Shown: positions 1 through 6,706, counted from the first letter of the stretch. The stretch: 10,227 nt of DNA from Desulfobulbaceae bacterium (GCA_024763115.1 JANTGB010000058.1:1-10227); one strand, 5' to 3'. The notes: generated by a model from the letters alone, not told the origin. Numbers and translations are program-made.

Positions 1-13
1 AGGGAGACTCCAG

Positions 14-127
14 GTAAGCGACCAAAGGGAGACTCCGTTAGATTTTCGTCATCAGACCGGTGCCGCGTATTAGTCATACGTAAACCGGGCTGATGGCGGA
101 AATATGCGGTGCCCTGTGAGCAGTTAC
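14..127 (-). repeat. Short palindromic GTAA-ended element downstream of aspC
   Basis: A 114-bp non-coding element. Its plus-strand left end begins GTAAGCGACC and its right end closes with CTGTGAGCAGTTAC, so both termini start GTAA when read inward. The middle folds strongly: CATCAGACCGG (50-60) pairs with CCGGGCTGATG (85-95) at 10 of 11 positions, enclosing a perfect CGTAT/ATACG stem (66-70 with 76-80). Read on the minus strand, both ends and the central hairpin recur in the element at 9564-9884. It ends 10 bases from the aspC stop, so it may lie in the aspC 3' untranslated RNA. No target duplication is visible (gactccag left, ctttcaag right). The 11-mer AGGGAGACTCC occurs at 1-11 and again at 26-36, so the left boundary may be older or composite. 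Confidence 0.6.
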
Positions 128-136
128 CTTTCAAGA

Positions 137-1345
137 TCAGTTAAGCTTGGCCAAGGCCTCTTTCAGCCTTTTCATTCCTTCTTTAATGCTTTCCATTGAT
201 GCGGCAAAAGAAAAGCGGACAAATTCATCCGAACCAAAGGCCGCACCCGGCACTGTGGCCATAAAACTTTCCTCCAGCAGATAGGCGCTCATGTCCACTG
301 AGCCGTTAATTTTATTTCCCTTAAATGACTTGCCGAAATAAGCCGACATATTGGGGAACACATAAAAGGCGCCATCCGGTACCACGCAACTGATATTTTC
401 TATTCCACGTAATTCACTGATAATAAAATCACGGCGGGGCAAAAATGATTTTTTCATCTTTAAGGGGAACTCCTGGGAGCCGGTTACGGCGGCCAGGGCT
501 GCCTTCTGGGCGATAGAAGAGGCATTCGAGGTGCTTTGACTCTGGATTTTGTTCATTGCGGCAATAATGTGCTGGGGCCCCAGGGTATAGCCGATCCGCC
601 AGCCGGTCATGGCAAAAGACTTTGATACCCCGTTTAAAATAAGGAGCTGTTCTTTTATCCGAGGTTCCACGTTAAGGATATGAGGGGCAGGTTCATCAGT
701 GTAAACAATAGTATCATAAATATCATCAGAGATAACAACCAAGCCGTTTTTCAGGGCCATGTCCGCCACTGCAGCCAGGGCATTTTTTGAAAAAACAGCA
801 CCGGTAGGATTTGATGGGCTGTTTAAAATGATACCTCTGGTTTTGTCGGTAATATGGGACTTCAGGATATCGGCGGAAAGATCAAACCTGTTCTCTTCCG
901 GCAGATCAACCAGAACCGGAGTAGCTCCGGCCAGCAGTATAATAGGAGGATAGGACACCCAGTAGGGAGTAGGAATCAGAACTTCATCGCCGGGGCCGAA
1001 CAGGGCCTGAGCCATATTATAAAGACCATGCTTGCCGCCGCAACTTACCTGTATCTGCTCGGCACTGTAATCCCAGCCTTTATCTTCCTTAAAACGCATA
1101 GCAATGGCTTCTCGTAGTTCCGGAATGCCGGGCACTGCGGTATAACGGGTGAATCCTTCATCAATTGCCGCTTTACCGGCTTCACAGACATGGGCCGGAG
1201 TATCGAAATCAGGCTCCCCTACGCTGAAATTCAAAATATCCGCCCCAGCCGCCTTCATGGCTTTGGCCTTGGCGTTGACTGCCAGGGTAGGCGAGGGTTT
1301 GATCTGTTGCATTCTTGATGCCGGCTTAATTACTTGTGAGTCCAT
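137..1345 (-). CDS. aspC: Aspartate aminotransferase family (class I, PLP-dependent), possibly aspartate/prephenate aminotransferase
   Basis: A cytosolic PLP enzyme expected to move the amino group between aspartate and 2-oxoglutarate. Bacterial enzymes of this 1-beta subgroup can also act on prephenate or aromatic keto acids. The 402-residue length is normal. Visible motifs are GEPDFDTP (43-50), NSPSNPTG with the cofactor-contacting Asn near 179, SDDIYD (207-211), the PLP lysine Lys242 in SKSFAMTGWRIGY, and the carboxylate-binding Arg377 in VRFSFA. The ATG at 1345 keeps the whole N-terminal segment before the IKPSPTLAV motif, but its Shine-Dalgarno is weak (GGAA). Met12 is a possible later start. 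The gene overlaps the 3' end of truA by 20 bases, so the two are co-transcribed and probably translationally coupled. The family is certain; exact substrate range is not visible in the sequence. Confidence 0.93.
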   Translation of the reverse strand: MDSQVIKPASRMQQIKPSPTLAVNAKAKAMKAAGADILNFSVGEPDFDTPAHVCEAGKAAIDEGFTRYTAVPGIPELREAIAMRFKEDKGWDYSAEQIQVSCGGKHGLYNMAQALFGPGDEVLIPTPYWVSYPPIILLAGATPVLVDLPEENRFDLSADILKSHITDKTRGIILNSPSNPTGAVFSKNALAAVADMALKNGLVVISDDIYDTIVYTDEPAPHILNVEPRIKEQLLILNGVSKSFAMTGWRIGYTLGPQHIIAAMNKIQSQSTSNASSIAQKAALAAVTGSQEFPLKMKKSFLPRRDFIISELRGIENISCVVPDGAFYVFPNMSAYFGKSFKGNKINGSVDMSAYLLEESFMATVPGAAFGSDEFVRFSFAASMESIKEGMKRLKEALAKLN

Positions 1346-2129
1346 TATTCGATTCCATTATAGGGTTATTATTATAAAAGATTTTTTCCAGGAAAAGGCC
1401 TTGAGGCGGGGCGGTAGGTCCGGCCATTGAGCGATTTCGCGCTGCCACAATATCGCGAAAATCAGCTGTCGTCAACCGCCTTTGACCAACTTCAAATAAA
1501 GTTCCAACAATATTTCTTACCATGTGTCGCAAAAAACCATTGCCACAGATAGTAAAACGATATTTACCAGGGCTTTTATTCTCGAATCGGGCGGAATAAA
1601 TCCGCCGTACTGCTCCCCGGCCCGGTCTGGTAACATCCCTTGAACCGGATGCCTCAAAACTGGAAAAGTCATGAGTGCCGATAATAAAAGGCAGGCAGTT
1701 TTCCATTAAGACAAGGTCAAATGTTTTTTTTATTCCTACCCAGTAAAGTCTGGAAGTGGGCAACATTATCTCAGCCTGACAAAATTGATAGAAATAACAT
1801 TTCCCCACTGCGTTGCGCCGCGCGTGAAAATCGCAGTCAACCTTCCCGGCCCGCATAATTCTGATATCCGCAGGCAGCATACTGTTTAAGCCGTATTTGA
1901 AGGCCCGGCAGGGAATAGTGGAACTAATATCAAAATGAGCCACCATAGCCAGGGCATGAACCCCGGCATCAGTGCGACCCGCCCCATGCAGGGCAACAGT
2001 CTCACCGGTCAATTCCGCAATCTTTTCCTCCAGCATCCCTTGAACAGTGGTCTGGGCTCGCTGGCGCTGCCAGCCGCAATAACTGGTGCCGTCAAAAGCC
2101 AGGGTTAGCTTTATTCTGCGTTTTGTCAC
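1326..2129 (-). CDS. truA: tRNA pseudouridine(38-40) synthase TruA
   Basis: Isomerises uridines 38-40 in the anticodon stem-loop of many tRNAs to pseudouridine. The 267-residue length is typical. The catalytic motif GAGRTDAGVHA spans 49-59, with the nucleophile Asp54. The N-terminal segment KLTLAFDGTSYCGWQRQ and the late segment FLRHMVRNIVGTL are characteristic TruA blocks. The start is GTG at 2127-2129 and overlaps the argC stop as GTGA, which fixes the start and implies coupling to argC. The C-terminal tail after GLFLEKI (about 16 residues, Asn/Ser rich) overlaps the aspC start. It lies beyond the conserved fold and is probably dispensable. Confidence 0.96.
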   Translation of the reverse strand: MTKRRIKLTLAFDGTSYCGWQRQRAQTTVQGMLEEKIAELTGETVALHGAGRTDAGVHALAMVAHFDISSTIPCRAFKYGLNSMLPADIRIMRAGKVDCDFHARRNAVGKCYFYQFCQAEIMLPTSRLYWVGIKKTFDLVLMENCLPFIIGTHDFSSFEASGSRDVTRPGRGAVRRIYSARFENKSPGKYRFTICGNGFLRHMVRNIVGTLFEVGQRRLTTADFRDIVAARNRSMAGPTAPPQGLFLEKIFYNNNPIMESNNGLTSN

Positions 2130-3163
2130 GGAAAAAGAGGAAGATGGCGCAGACCGGCATCTTCGGCAAATTCACAGAGCAGGTTCATGTTCTGCACGGC
2201 CTGCCCGGCAGCGCCCTTGACAATATTATCTATGGCAGAGAGAATAATTATCCTGCCGGTCCGACTGTCAACCTTAAAGCCGATATCACAGAAATTACTA
2301 CCCCGGACATACTGAGTAGCCGGCAATGCGCCGTCGCGGAGTATTCGGACAAAAAACTCCTTATCATAGAAATCAGCATAAACCTTATCCAGTTCAGCCT
2401 GAGTAAAATCAGTGCTGAGAGTGGCATAAACCGTACTGAGAATCCCTCGGGAAACAGGAAGCAGATGAGGTGTAAAGGTAAGTTTTATCGATTGACCGCA
2501 AAGTCGGCTGACTTCTTGTTCTATCTCCGGTGTGTGGCGATGCTCGCCAACCTTATAGGCCCGAAAACCATCAGTCACCTCACAAAACAGGGTTGCGGTA
2601 TTAGCGCTGCGTCCAGCCCCTGAGGCGCCTGATTTCGAATCAACAACAATGGTTTCGGGGTCAACCAGTCCTTTTTCCAATAATGGCGCCAGAGCAAGAA
2701 TAATACTGGTTGGATAGCAACCGGGATTAGCTACCAGTCTGGAGTCGGCTATTTCCCGACGATATAGCTCAGGCAGACCATAAACGGCTTCCTGCAGATA
2801 TGCTGTGGCGCTGTGCGGCTGATACCATTCTTCGTAAACCAGCGGATCCCGCAAACGGAAATCAGCGCTTAAATCTATAACTTTTTTCCCGGCCTCAAGT
2901 AAGCCCGGCACATAGGCCATGGCAGTCTGATGAGGAACGGCAAGAAAAAAAATATCGGCCTGCTCCGCCAATTTATTCATCGGAACGTTTTTACAGACAA
3001 TATCCACCTGGCCCCGAAGATTGGGAAAAACTTCCGACAATGGTTTACCGTCGTATTGACGGGAAGTCGCCAAAGTCAATTTCACCTGCGGATGGCTGGT
3101 GATAATCCGGGCCAATTCCACCCCCGTATAACCGGAAGCACCTACTATTCCAACCTTAATCAT
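2126..3163 (-). CDS. argC: N-acetyl-gamma-glutamyl-phosphate reductase ArgC
   Basis: Catalyses the third step of arginine/ornithine synthesis: NADPH-dependent reduction of N-acetylglutamyl phosphate to the semialdehyde. The 345-residue length is normal for the type 1 family. The nucleotide-binding motif GIVGASGYTGVEL spans 5-17. The catalytic cysteine is Cys149 in ANPGCYPTS, and the conserved histidines are in VGEHRHTPEIEQE (about 205-217). The ATG at 3163 follows an AAAGG Shine-Dalgarno on the minus strand with about 8 bases of spacing. The gene is first in a tight argC-truA-aspC run and lies below the strong terminator after rpsI, so it needs either its own start site in the 30-base gap or read-through. 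No other arg genes are in the window. Confidence 0.97.
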   Translation of the reverse strand: MIKVGIVGASGYTGVELARIITSHPQVKLTLATSRQYDGKPLSEVFPNLRGQVDIVCKNVPMNKLAEQADIFFLAVPHQTAMAYVPGLLEAGKKVIDLSADFRLRDPLVYEEWYQPHSATAYLQEAVYGLPELYRREIADSRLVANPGCYPTSIILALAPLLEKGLVDPETIVVDSKSGASGAGRSANTATLFCEVTDGFRAYKVGEHRHTPEIEQEVSRLCGQSIKLTFTPHLLPVSRGILSTVYATLSTDFTQAELDKVYADFYDKEFFVRILRDGALPATQYVRGSNFCDIGFKVDSRTGRIIILSAIDNIVKGAAGQAVQNMNLLCEFAEDAGLRHLPLFP

Positions 3164-3193
3164 ATCTTATACCTTTCTAGTCGAGTAAACGGC

Positions 3194-3236
3194 AAAAAAA
3201 AAAGAGCCGCGATAAATAAAATCGCCACTCTTTTTT
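3194..3236 (-). terminator. Intrinsic terminator after rpsI
   Basis: On the minus strand GAGTGGCGAT and ATCGCGGCTC form a 10-position stem with one mismatch and one wobble around a TTTATTT loop, flanked by A6 upstream and a run of ten T downstream. It lies 61 bases past the rpsI stop and ends 31 bases before the argC start. The A and T flanks make it look bidirectional. It should separate the ribosomal-protein operon from argC-truA-aspC. Confidence 0.85.
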
Positions 3237-3296
3237 AAAATGAAATTATCCTGGCCGCAACCGCAAAAACGGCGGTAAGGGTAAAAAATAAATAAA

Positions 3297-3689
3297 TTAA
3301 CGCTTGGAAAACTGAAAACTTGCCCTGGCGCCCTTTTTGCCGTATTTTTTTCTTTCTTTAACTCTGGCGTCACGGGTCAAAAAGCCGGCCTTTTTTAATG
3401 ATAAACGATTATTTTCATCTACCTCGAGCAGAGCTTTGGCTATACCATGACGTAAAGCATCGGACTGGGCCGATTTGCCACCGCCCTTCAAGGTGGCAAA
3501 CACATCGTACTTACCGACCGTATCAGTAAGAACAAAAGGCTTCACAACCGTACCGGGGTCATGAGCTCCGCCAAAATATTCAGCCATGGTTAATTTGTTA
3601 ACCTGAATATCGCCTTCGCCTGCTTTCAACCAGACCCTGGCTACAGCTGTTTTTCTTTTTCCTGTAGCATAAAACCGAGTATCAGCCAT
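3297..3689 (-). CDS. rpsI: 30S ribosomal protein S9
   Basis: Small-subunit protein in the head domain; its C-terminal tail reaches the P-site tRNA. The 130-residue length is exact for the family. The N-terminal YATGKRKTAVARVWL block, the central GGGKSAQSDALRHGIAKALL block, and the C-terminal TRDARVKERKKYGKKGARASFQFSKR tail are all diagnostic, and the terminal SKR is intact. A GGAG Shine-Dalgarno sits about 8 bases before the ATG. It follows rplM as in most bacteria, but the gap is 148 bases because a repeat element lies between them (3716-3822). Confidence 0.98.
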   Translation of the reverse strand: MADTRFYATGKRKTAVARVWLKAGEGDIQVNKLTMAEYFGGAHDPGTVVKPFVLTDTVGKYDVFATLKGGGKSAQSDALRHGIAKALLEVDENNRLSLKKAGFLTRDARVKERKKYGKKGARASFQFSKR

Positions 3690-3715
3690 TTATTTCTCCA
3701 CTTTATATAATATTT

Positions 3716-3822
3716 GTAACTATTCAGCAGTATTTTTCTGCGCCCGGTCAAGCTGTTTTACATAGTATCAGTATGGTGGGCCATTCTGATAGAACACAGC
3801 TAAAGCGAATCGGAACAGTTAC
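3716..3822. repeat. Repeat element inserted between rplM and rpsI
   Basis: A 107-bp non-coding element filling most of the rplM-rpsI gap, starting 15 bases after the rplM stop and ending 26 bases before the rpsI ATG. The left end is GTAACTATTCAGC; the right end read inward is GTAACTGTTCCG, giving about 9 of 10 matching terminal bases. Interior blocks TTACATAGTATCAGTATG and CACAGCTAAAGC recur, slightly changed, in the element at 9391-9543, which shows common ancestry. The flanks share atattt (taatattt left, cgatattt right), possibly a decayed 8-bp duplication at 6 of 8. A CATA/TATG mini-hairpin lies in the middle. No protein-coding potential is seen. Confidence 0.65.
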
Positions 3823-3837
3823 CGATATTTTAATATA

Positions 3838-4266
3838 TTAAAATTTTAATTTTTCAGGTTGCTGAGCCTCATGGGGATGCTCAGTACCGGCATATACTTT
3901 TAGTTTTTTTAATTGAGCCCGGCCCAGAGTATTTTTGGGCAACATCCCCTTGACTGCCTTAAACAACAGTTCAGTAGGTTTTTTTTCCAGCAGTTCCCTG
4001 GCGGTAATGGATTTTATTCCGCCGATATAGCCGGTATGATGATAATACACCTTGTCCGTCATTTTTTTACCGGTTAACCTTACCTTGTCGGCATTAACCA
4101 CAACGATAAAATCGCCGGTATCCTGAAATGTTGAATAGATGGGTTTATGTTTGCCCCGCAAACGAACGGCTATCTCAGATGCCAGTCGGCCCAGCACCTG
4201 CTGCTCGGCATCAACAATATACCATTTTCTTTCAACTTCTTTGACCGGAGCCAAATATGTTTTCAT
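3838..4266 (-). CDS. rplM: 50S ribosomal protein L13
   Basis: Early-assembly large-subunit protein that binds 23S rRNA. The 142-residue length is exact. Diagnostic blocks are RKWYIVDAEQQVLGRLAS (13-30), GDFIVVVNADKVRLTGKK (51-68), YYHHTGYIGG (74-83) and KAVKGMLPKNTLGRAQLKKLKVYAGTEHPHEAQQP (103-137). A minus-strand AAGGA Shine-Dalgarno stands about 8 bases before the ATG. It is the first gene of the rplM-rpsI pair, preceded by the tRNA-Gly terminator, so the pair needs its own promoter (see 4302-4307). Confidence 0.98.
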   Translation of the reverse strand: MKTYLAPVKEVERKWYIVDAEQQVLGRLASEIAVRLRGKHKPIYSTFQDTGDFIVVVNADKVRLTGKKMTDKVYYHHTGYIGGIKSITARELLEKKPTELLFKAVKGMLPKNTLGRAQLKKLKVYAGTEHPHEAQQPEKLKF

Positions 4267-4301
4267 TGCTTATCCTTAACTAAAAACTCATGTTACCCAT
4301 C

Positions 4302-4307
4302 ATTATA
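4302..4307 (-). promoter_or_regulatory. Possible rplM -10 box
   Basis: A perfect minus-strand TATAAT lies 36 bases before the rplM ATG. The hexamer 17 bases upstream is only T-rich (ATTTTT) and gives no good -35. The position, between the tRNA terminator and rplM, is right for a ribosomal-protein promoter with a leader of about 30 bases. Confidence 0.45.
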
Positions 4308-4331
4308 AAGAATAAAGACAGATAAAAAATG

Positions 4332-4359
4332 AAAAAAAAAGCTCGAAACCTATTCGAAC
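4332..4359 (-). terminator. Intrinsic terminator after tRNA-Gly
   Basis: On the minus strand a 7-bp stem, GTTCGAA with TTCGAGC (one G-T wobble), encloses TAGGT and is followed directly by nine T. It begins 15 bases after the tRNA CCA end, so the tRNA is a single-gene transcript. Confidence 0.75.
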
Positions 4360-4374
4360 CTTTTTCTGATTTTC

Positions 4375-4449
<75 letters not shown>

Positions 4450-4472
4450 AAAAAAGTAAAATTGAATTGGAG

Positions 4473-4502
4473 AATATAACTGGATACAGCGGATATTGTC
4501 AA
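4473..4502 (-). promoter_or_regulatory. Promoter of tRNA-Gly
   Basis: On the minus strand a perfect TTGACA (4497-4502) and TATATT (4473-4478) are 18 bases apart; reading the -10 one base over (TTATAT) gives 17. Predicted initiation is about 15-17 bases before the mature tRNA 5' end. Confidence 0.8.
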
Positions 4503-4602
4503 CAAAAAAATAAAACATATTTGACCAATAAATAATTCAACTCTTTTTTATTTTATGCAAAAATGGTAATGATAATACAGGCTCTTGATGGACACTATCA
4601 AC

Positions 4603-4711
4603 TTAAGAATCTGTTATACCTAATACGCGAATCCGGGAGGACTATATGAGAGTAACATTGAATCATTGAAAAATAATCTCACACCACAATTTATGTATAA
4701 CAGACTCTTAA
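4603..4711. repeat. Inverted-repeat-bounded segment of unknown type
   Basis: A 109-bp segment bounded by TTAAGAATCTGTTATAC (4603-4619) and its inverted partner at 4695-4711, matching at 16 of 17 bases. The ends do not start GTAA, so this differs from the other elements in the window. Inside, a strong Shine-Dalgarno-like GGGAGG precedes an ATG at 4646, but that frame stops after seven codons (MRVTLNH). It may be a remnant element or the edge of a decayed IS. No clear target duplication is visible. The remaining bases 4712-4867 show nothing recognisable. Confidence 0.5.
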
Positions 4712-4867
4712 AATATTACCTTCATAGACGAGCCAAACTGAGGCTATTGGCGAATTGTATTAAACCTTTTGCTGAAAATTTTGTTCGAACTTAAGGTAGC
4801 TGTTAAAAACATGATCAATAAAATTATAAAATTACAGTGTTTTTTGTCTGCGGTATTATTACAATAT

Positions 4868-4875
4868 ATAAAAAC
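4868..4875. repeat. Target-site duplication, left copy
   Basis: ATAAAAAC directly precedes the element at 4876-5028 and is repeated exactly at 5029-5036 directly after it. Confidence 0.88.
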
Positions 4876-5028
4876 GTAACCGTTCACCAGGGCACCAAAT
4901 TTACGATAACCTTCAGTCCTGTAGGTGTTTACCAGTGCCTTAGATTCGTTCGTTTGGGACTTCGAAGCATACTTGTGCTATTCGAGAAGGCCCAAAAGGG
5001 CGAAGATGAGGTGCTGGTGAACGCTTAC
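4876..5028. mobile_element. Complete 153-bp MITE, IS66-like ends
   Basis: Non-coding element with terminal inverted repeats GTAACCGTTCACCAG and CTGGTGAACGCTTAC (14 of 15 matching when inverted). It is flanked by perfect 8-bp duplications ATAAAAAC at 4868-4875 and 5029-5036. The interior has a GCCC-AAAA-GGGC hairpin and a GAAGCA/TGCTATTC stem. GTAA termini with 8-bp duplications are known traits of the IS66 family, so mobilisation in trans by an IS66-type transposase is inferred; none is encoded in the window. Open frames across it are accidental and break at its edges. A partial copy in opposite orientation is at 10133-10227. It lies about 100 bases upstream of hisB. Confidence 0.9.
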
Positions 5029-5036
5029 ATAAAAAC
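5029..5036. repeat. Target-site duplication, right copy
   Basis: Exact repeat of ATAAAAAC at 4868-4875, directly adjoining the right terminus of the MITE. Confidence 0.88.
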
Positions 5037-5064
5037 TCAGGAGTTGCATAACCAGCAGGCAAAG

Positions 5065-5094
5065 TAGACTGCTTACCCGGTGAGTAGTTACAAT
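5065..5094 (+). promoter_or_regulatory. Possible hisB promoter built on a repeat end
   Basis: TAGACT (5065-5070, 4 of 6 to TTGACA) and TACAAT (5089-5094, 5 of 6) are 18 bases apart, 33 bases before the hisB ATG. The -10 falls at the end of CTTACCCGGTGAGTAGTTAC (5072-5091), a repeat-end motif that recurs at 6430-6449 with 18 of 20 matches. No better plus-strand promoter is visible near hisB. Confidence 0.35.
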
Positions 5095-5126
5095 TATTTT
5101 TCAAAATTACTGTAGGAGCTTTATCC

Positions 5127-5726
5127 ATGTCATCTTCTGCGCCGCGAAAAAGCCGGATCAGTCGGCAGACCAAAGAAACAGACATTAAACTATCATTAAA
5201 AATAGACGGAAAAGGAGAGGCGGAGATAAAAACCGGTGTTCCTTTTATGGATCATATGCTTACCCTGTTTACGGTTCATGGTTTTTTTGACCTGAGTATA
5301 ATTGCCCACGGTGATACGGAAATTGACGATCACCATACAGTTGAAGATATCGGTATCTGTCTTGGCCGGGTTTTTAAAGAAGCGCTGGGAGACTTCGGCA
5401 GTATCAATCGCTATGGCTTTTCTCTGCTTCCCATGGATGAAACAATGGCCCAGGTTGCGGTAGATTTTTCCAATCGACCGTTTCTCCATTATGATATAGT
5501 TCCACTTGACCAGAAAGTAGGGGCCTTTGACACTCAGCTTGTTCTTGAGTTCTTAAGGGCGTTCAGTCATAACGGCGGCATGACCCTGCATATCGAAGTA
5601 AAATACGGCCTGAACAGTCATCATATTATTGAAGCAATTTTTAAAGGACTGGGACGCGCCCTTGATTCGGCAAGCGCGATCAATGAACGGAGCAGCGGCC
5701 CCTTGTCATCTAAAGGAAGTCTCTAA
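5127..5726 (+). CDS. hisB: Imidazoleglycerol-phosphate dehydratase HisB
   Basis: Dehydrates imidazole glycerol phosphate to imidazole acetol phosphate in histidine synthesis, using a dinuclear manganese centre in a 24-mer. The 199 residues fit the monofunctional family (about 195); there is no phosphatase domain as in the enterobacterial fusion. Metal-binding motifs are visible: GVPFMDHML (37-45), DDHHTVEDIG (67-76) and NSHHIIEAIFKGLGRAL (163-179), with His148 in SHNGGMTLHI. The C-terminal SSKGSL matches the usual PSTKG.L ending. The ATG follows TAGGAG with about 8 bases of spacing. It stands apart from any other his gene and is followed by a lipoprotein gene 29 bases on. Confidence 0.97.
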   Translation: MSSSAPRKSRISRQTKETDIKLSLKIDGKGEAEIKTGVPFMDHMLTLFTVHGFFDLSIIAHGDTEIDDHHTVEDIGICLGRVFKEALGDFGSINRYGFSLLPMDETMAQVAVDFSNRPFLHYDIVPLDQKVGAFDTQLVLEFLRAFSHNGGMTLHIEVKYGLNSHHIIEAIFKGLGRALDSASAINERSSGPLSSKGSL

Positions 5727-5755
5727 ACAGTATGTATATTTTCCCGAGGTCTATC

Positions 5756-6403
5756 ATGATAAAAAAATTATTGTTCCTGCCGGTTCTGTTTTTTGCCCTG
5801 GTTTGTCTGCTTGTCGCCTGTGCCGACACCACACCTCCCAAAGACGATGACGGCGAAAAAATATACCCGCTACATTCAATAGTGGTACTGCCGGTACAGA
5901 GTGATCCGTCGGAACAGTCAACAGATAAAAACAAACAACTTGCCGCCGGAGCAGACATCATTGACAGCCTGATGCAAAAATATTTCAGCCAAAACAGTTT
6001 TAAAACGAAATTTATCTTTCTTTCCGCCGAGAGAATGGAAGCCCTGCTTGGCAACATGGATGGCAATATTATTGCCCAGGCCGGATTCGTAGCTCAAAAA
6101 CTTCAAAGTGAAGGGGCATTAATCATGACTGTCAGCCGTTTTCAGGAAAGAATCGGCAACAATCGCTCCATCTCTTTTCCAGCGGCGGTAACCTTTAACT
6201 ATAAACTCATCAACGGCATGAGCGGGGCAATATTGTGCAATGGTGTTTTTGAAGAGACACAGCAGGCATTGACGGAAAATCTTTTTAATTTCGGCAAGGC
6301 TTCCAGGCGGGGGTTTAAATGGATAACAGCCGAACAATTAGCCGGGGAAGGACTTGCCGATAAATTTTCCGAATGTCCCTTTCTGGCAATTTATGAAGAA
6401 TAA
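5756..6403 (+). CDS. Putative outer-membrane lipoprotein, function unknown
   Basis: The preferred start is the ATG at 5756, which follows GAGGT with 5 bases of spacing and gives a compact lipoprotein signal: MIKK, a hydrophobic stretch, then LVAC with the lipidated Cys at residue 22. An upstream in-frame ATG at 5732 would add eight residues and has a poorer Shine-Dalgarno. The mature protein (about 194 residues) has Ala at +2, so no inner-membrane retention signal, a short acidic linker (TPPKDDDGEK), then a beta/alpha pattern starting HSIVVLPVQ. The layout (lipobox, linker, VVLPV strand, alternating helices, GALIMTVSRF strand) resembles the small TolB-N/CsgG/LpoB-like lipoprotein folds. That is inference from pattern only. 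It is probably co-transcribed with hisB, 29 bases after its stop. It ends TAA TAG TAA. Confidence 0.82.
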   Translation: MIKKLLFLPVLFFALVCLLVACADTTPPKDDDGEKIYPLHSIVVLPVQSDPSEQSTDKNKQLAAGADIIDSLMQKYFSQNSFKTKFIFLSAERMEALLGNMDGNIIAQAGFVAQKLQSEGALIMTVSRFQERIGNNRSISFPAAVTFNYKLINGMSGAILCNGVFEETQQALTENLFNFGKASRRGFKWITAEQLAGEGLADKFSECPFLAIYEE

Positions 6404-6405
6404 TA

Positions 6406-6583
6406 GTAACCGGTTGCACTCATTAGGCGCTTACCCCATGAGTAGTTACAGCCCTTGCTGAATAGCTAAATGTTCGGCTAGCACTCCACCTTCGCCCGTT
6501 TCGGCGTGATTAACATAGTATAATATAAAGGGGTAGAGGAGGGTAGCTTTTACCCAACCCGAATATTTACCTGAATAGTTGCC
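6406..6583. repeat. Degenerate repeat region after the lipoprotein gene
   Basis: A non-coding stretch carrying several repeat-end motifs: GTAACCGGTTGCAC at 6406, CTTACCCCATGAGTAGTTAC at 6430-6449 (18 of 20 to 5072-5091), and CCTGAATAGTTGC at 6571-6583. The block CACCTTCGCCCGTTTCGGCG (6486-6505) resembles the interior of the 153-bp MITE. Its hairpin is kept by a changed partner: CGCC/GGCG here, GCCC/GGGC there. A CATAGTAT block follows. It looks like a decayed copy or nested copies of the same family; boundaries are uncertain and no target duplication was found. Confidence 0.45.
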
Positions 6584-6593
6584 GAACTCCTTT

Positions 6594-6621
6594 GATATAA
6601 ATTACTTGCCTCTACTGTCAA
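6594..6621 (-). promoter_or_regulatory. Orphan minus-strand promoter-like sequence
   Basis: Perfect TTGACA (6616-6621) with TATATC (6594-6599) 16 bases away, or ATATCA at 17. It points away from trpG into the repeat region and then antisense to the lipoprotein gene. The whole segment closely resembles the promoter-like sequence at 10007-10035 (shared AAGTAATTTATAT). Confidence 0.4.
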
Positions 6622-6706
6622 GGGGACTTTCACCCCTCAAGGGGTACTGAAAAGAATCCTGAAAAGCCTGAGGTTTTATTCTGTTTTAGCGGGTTAGGGA
6701 TTATCC

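Noticed and set aside
2123..2623. Plus-strand open frame of 166 codons
   Set aside because: It lies wholly antisense to argC, whose protein is unmistakable, and shows no domain or Shine-Dalgarno of its own.
4837..5185. Overlapping open frames on both strands around 4837-5185
   Set aside because: They run through the MITE and break at or near its edges; the translated sequence is just the repeat, so they are not genes.
6418..6434. GTAACCGG...GCGCTTAC (6406-6434) as a self-contained 29-bp element
   Set aside because: Ends start GTAA but match poorly and flanks are not duplicated; more likely overlapping remnants of larger copies.
6600..6660. GGGG/CCCC hairpins near 6622-6650 as a terminator
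   Set aside because: Short competing stems with no T-run on either strand; no gene ends close enough to need one.
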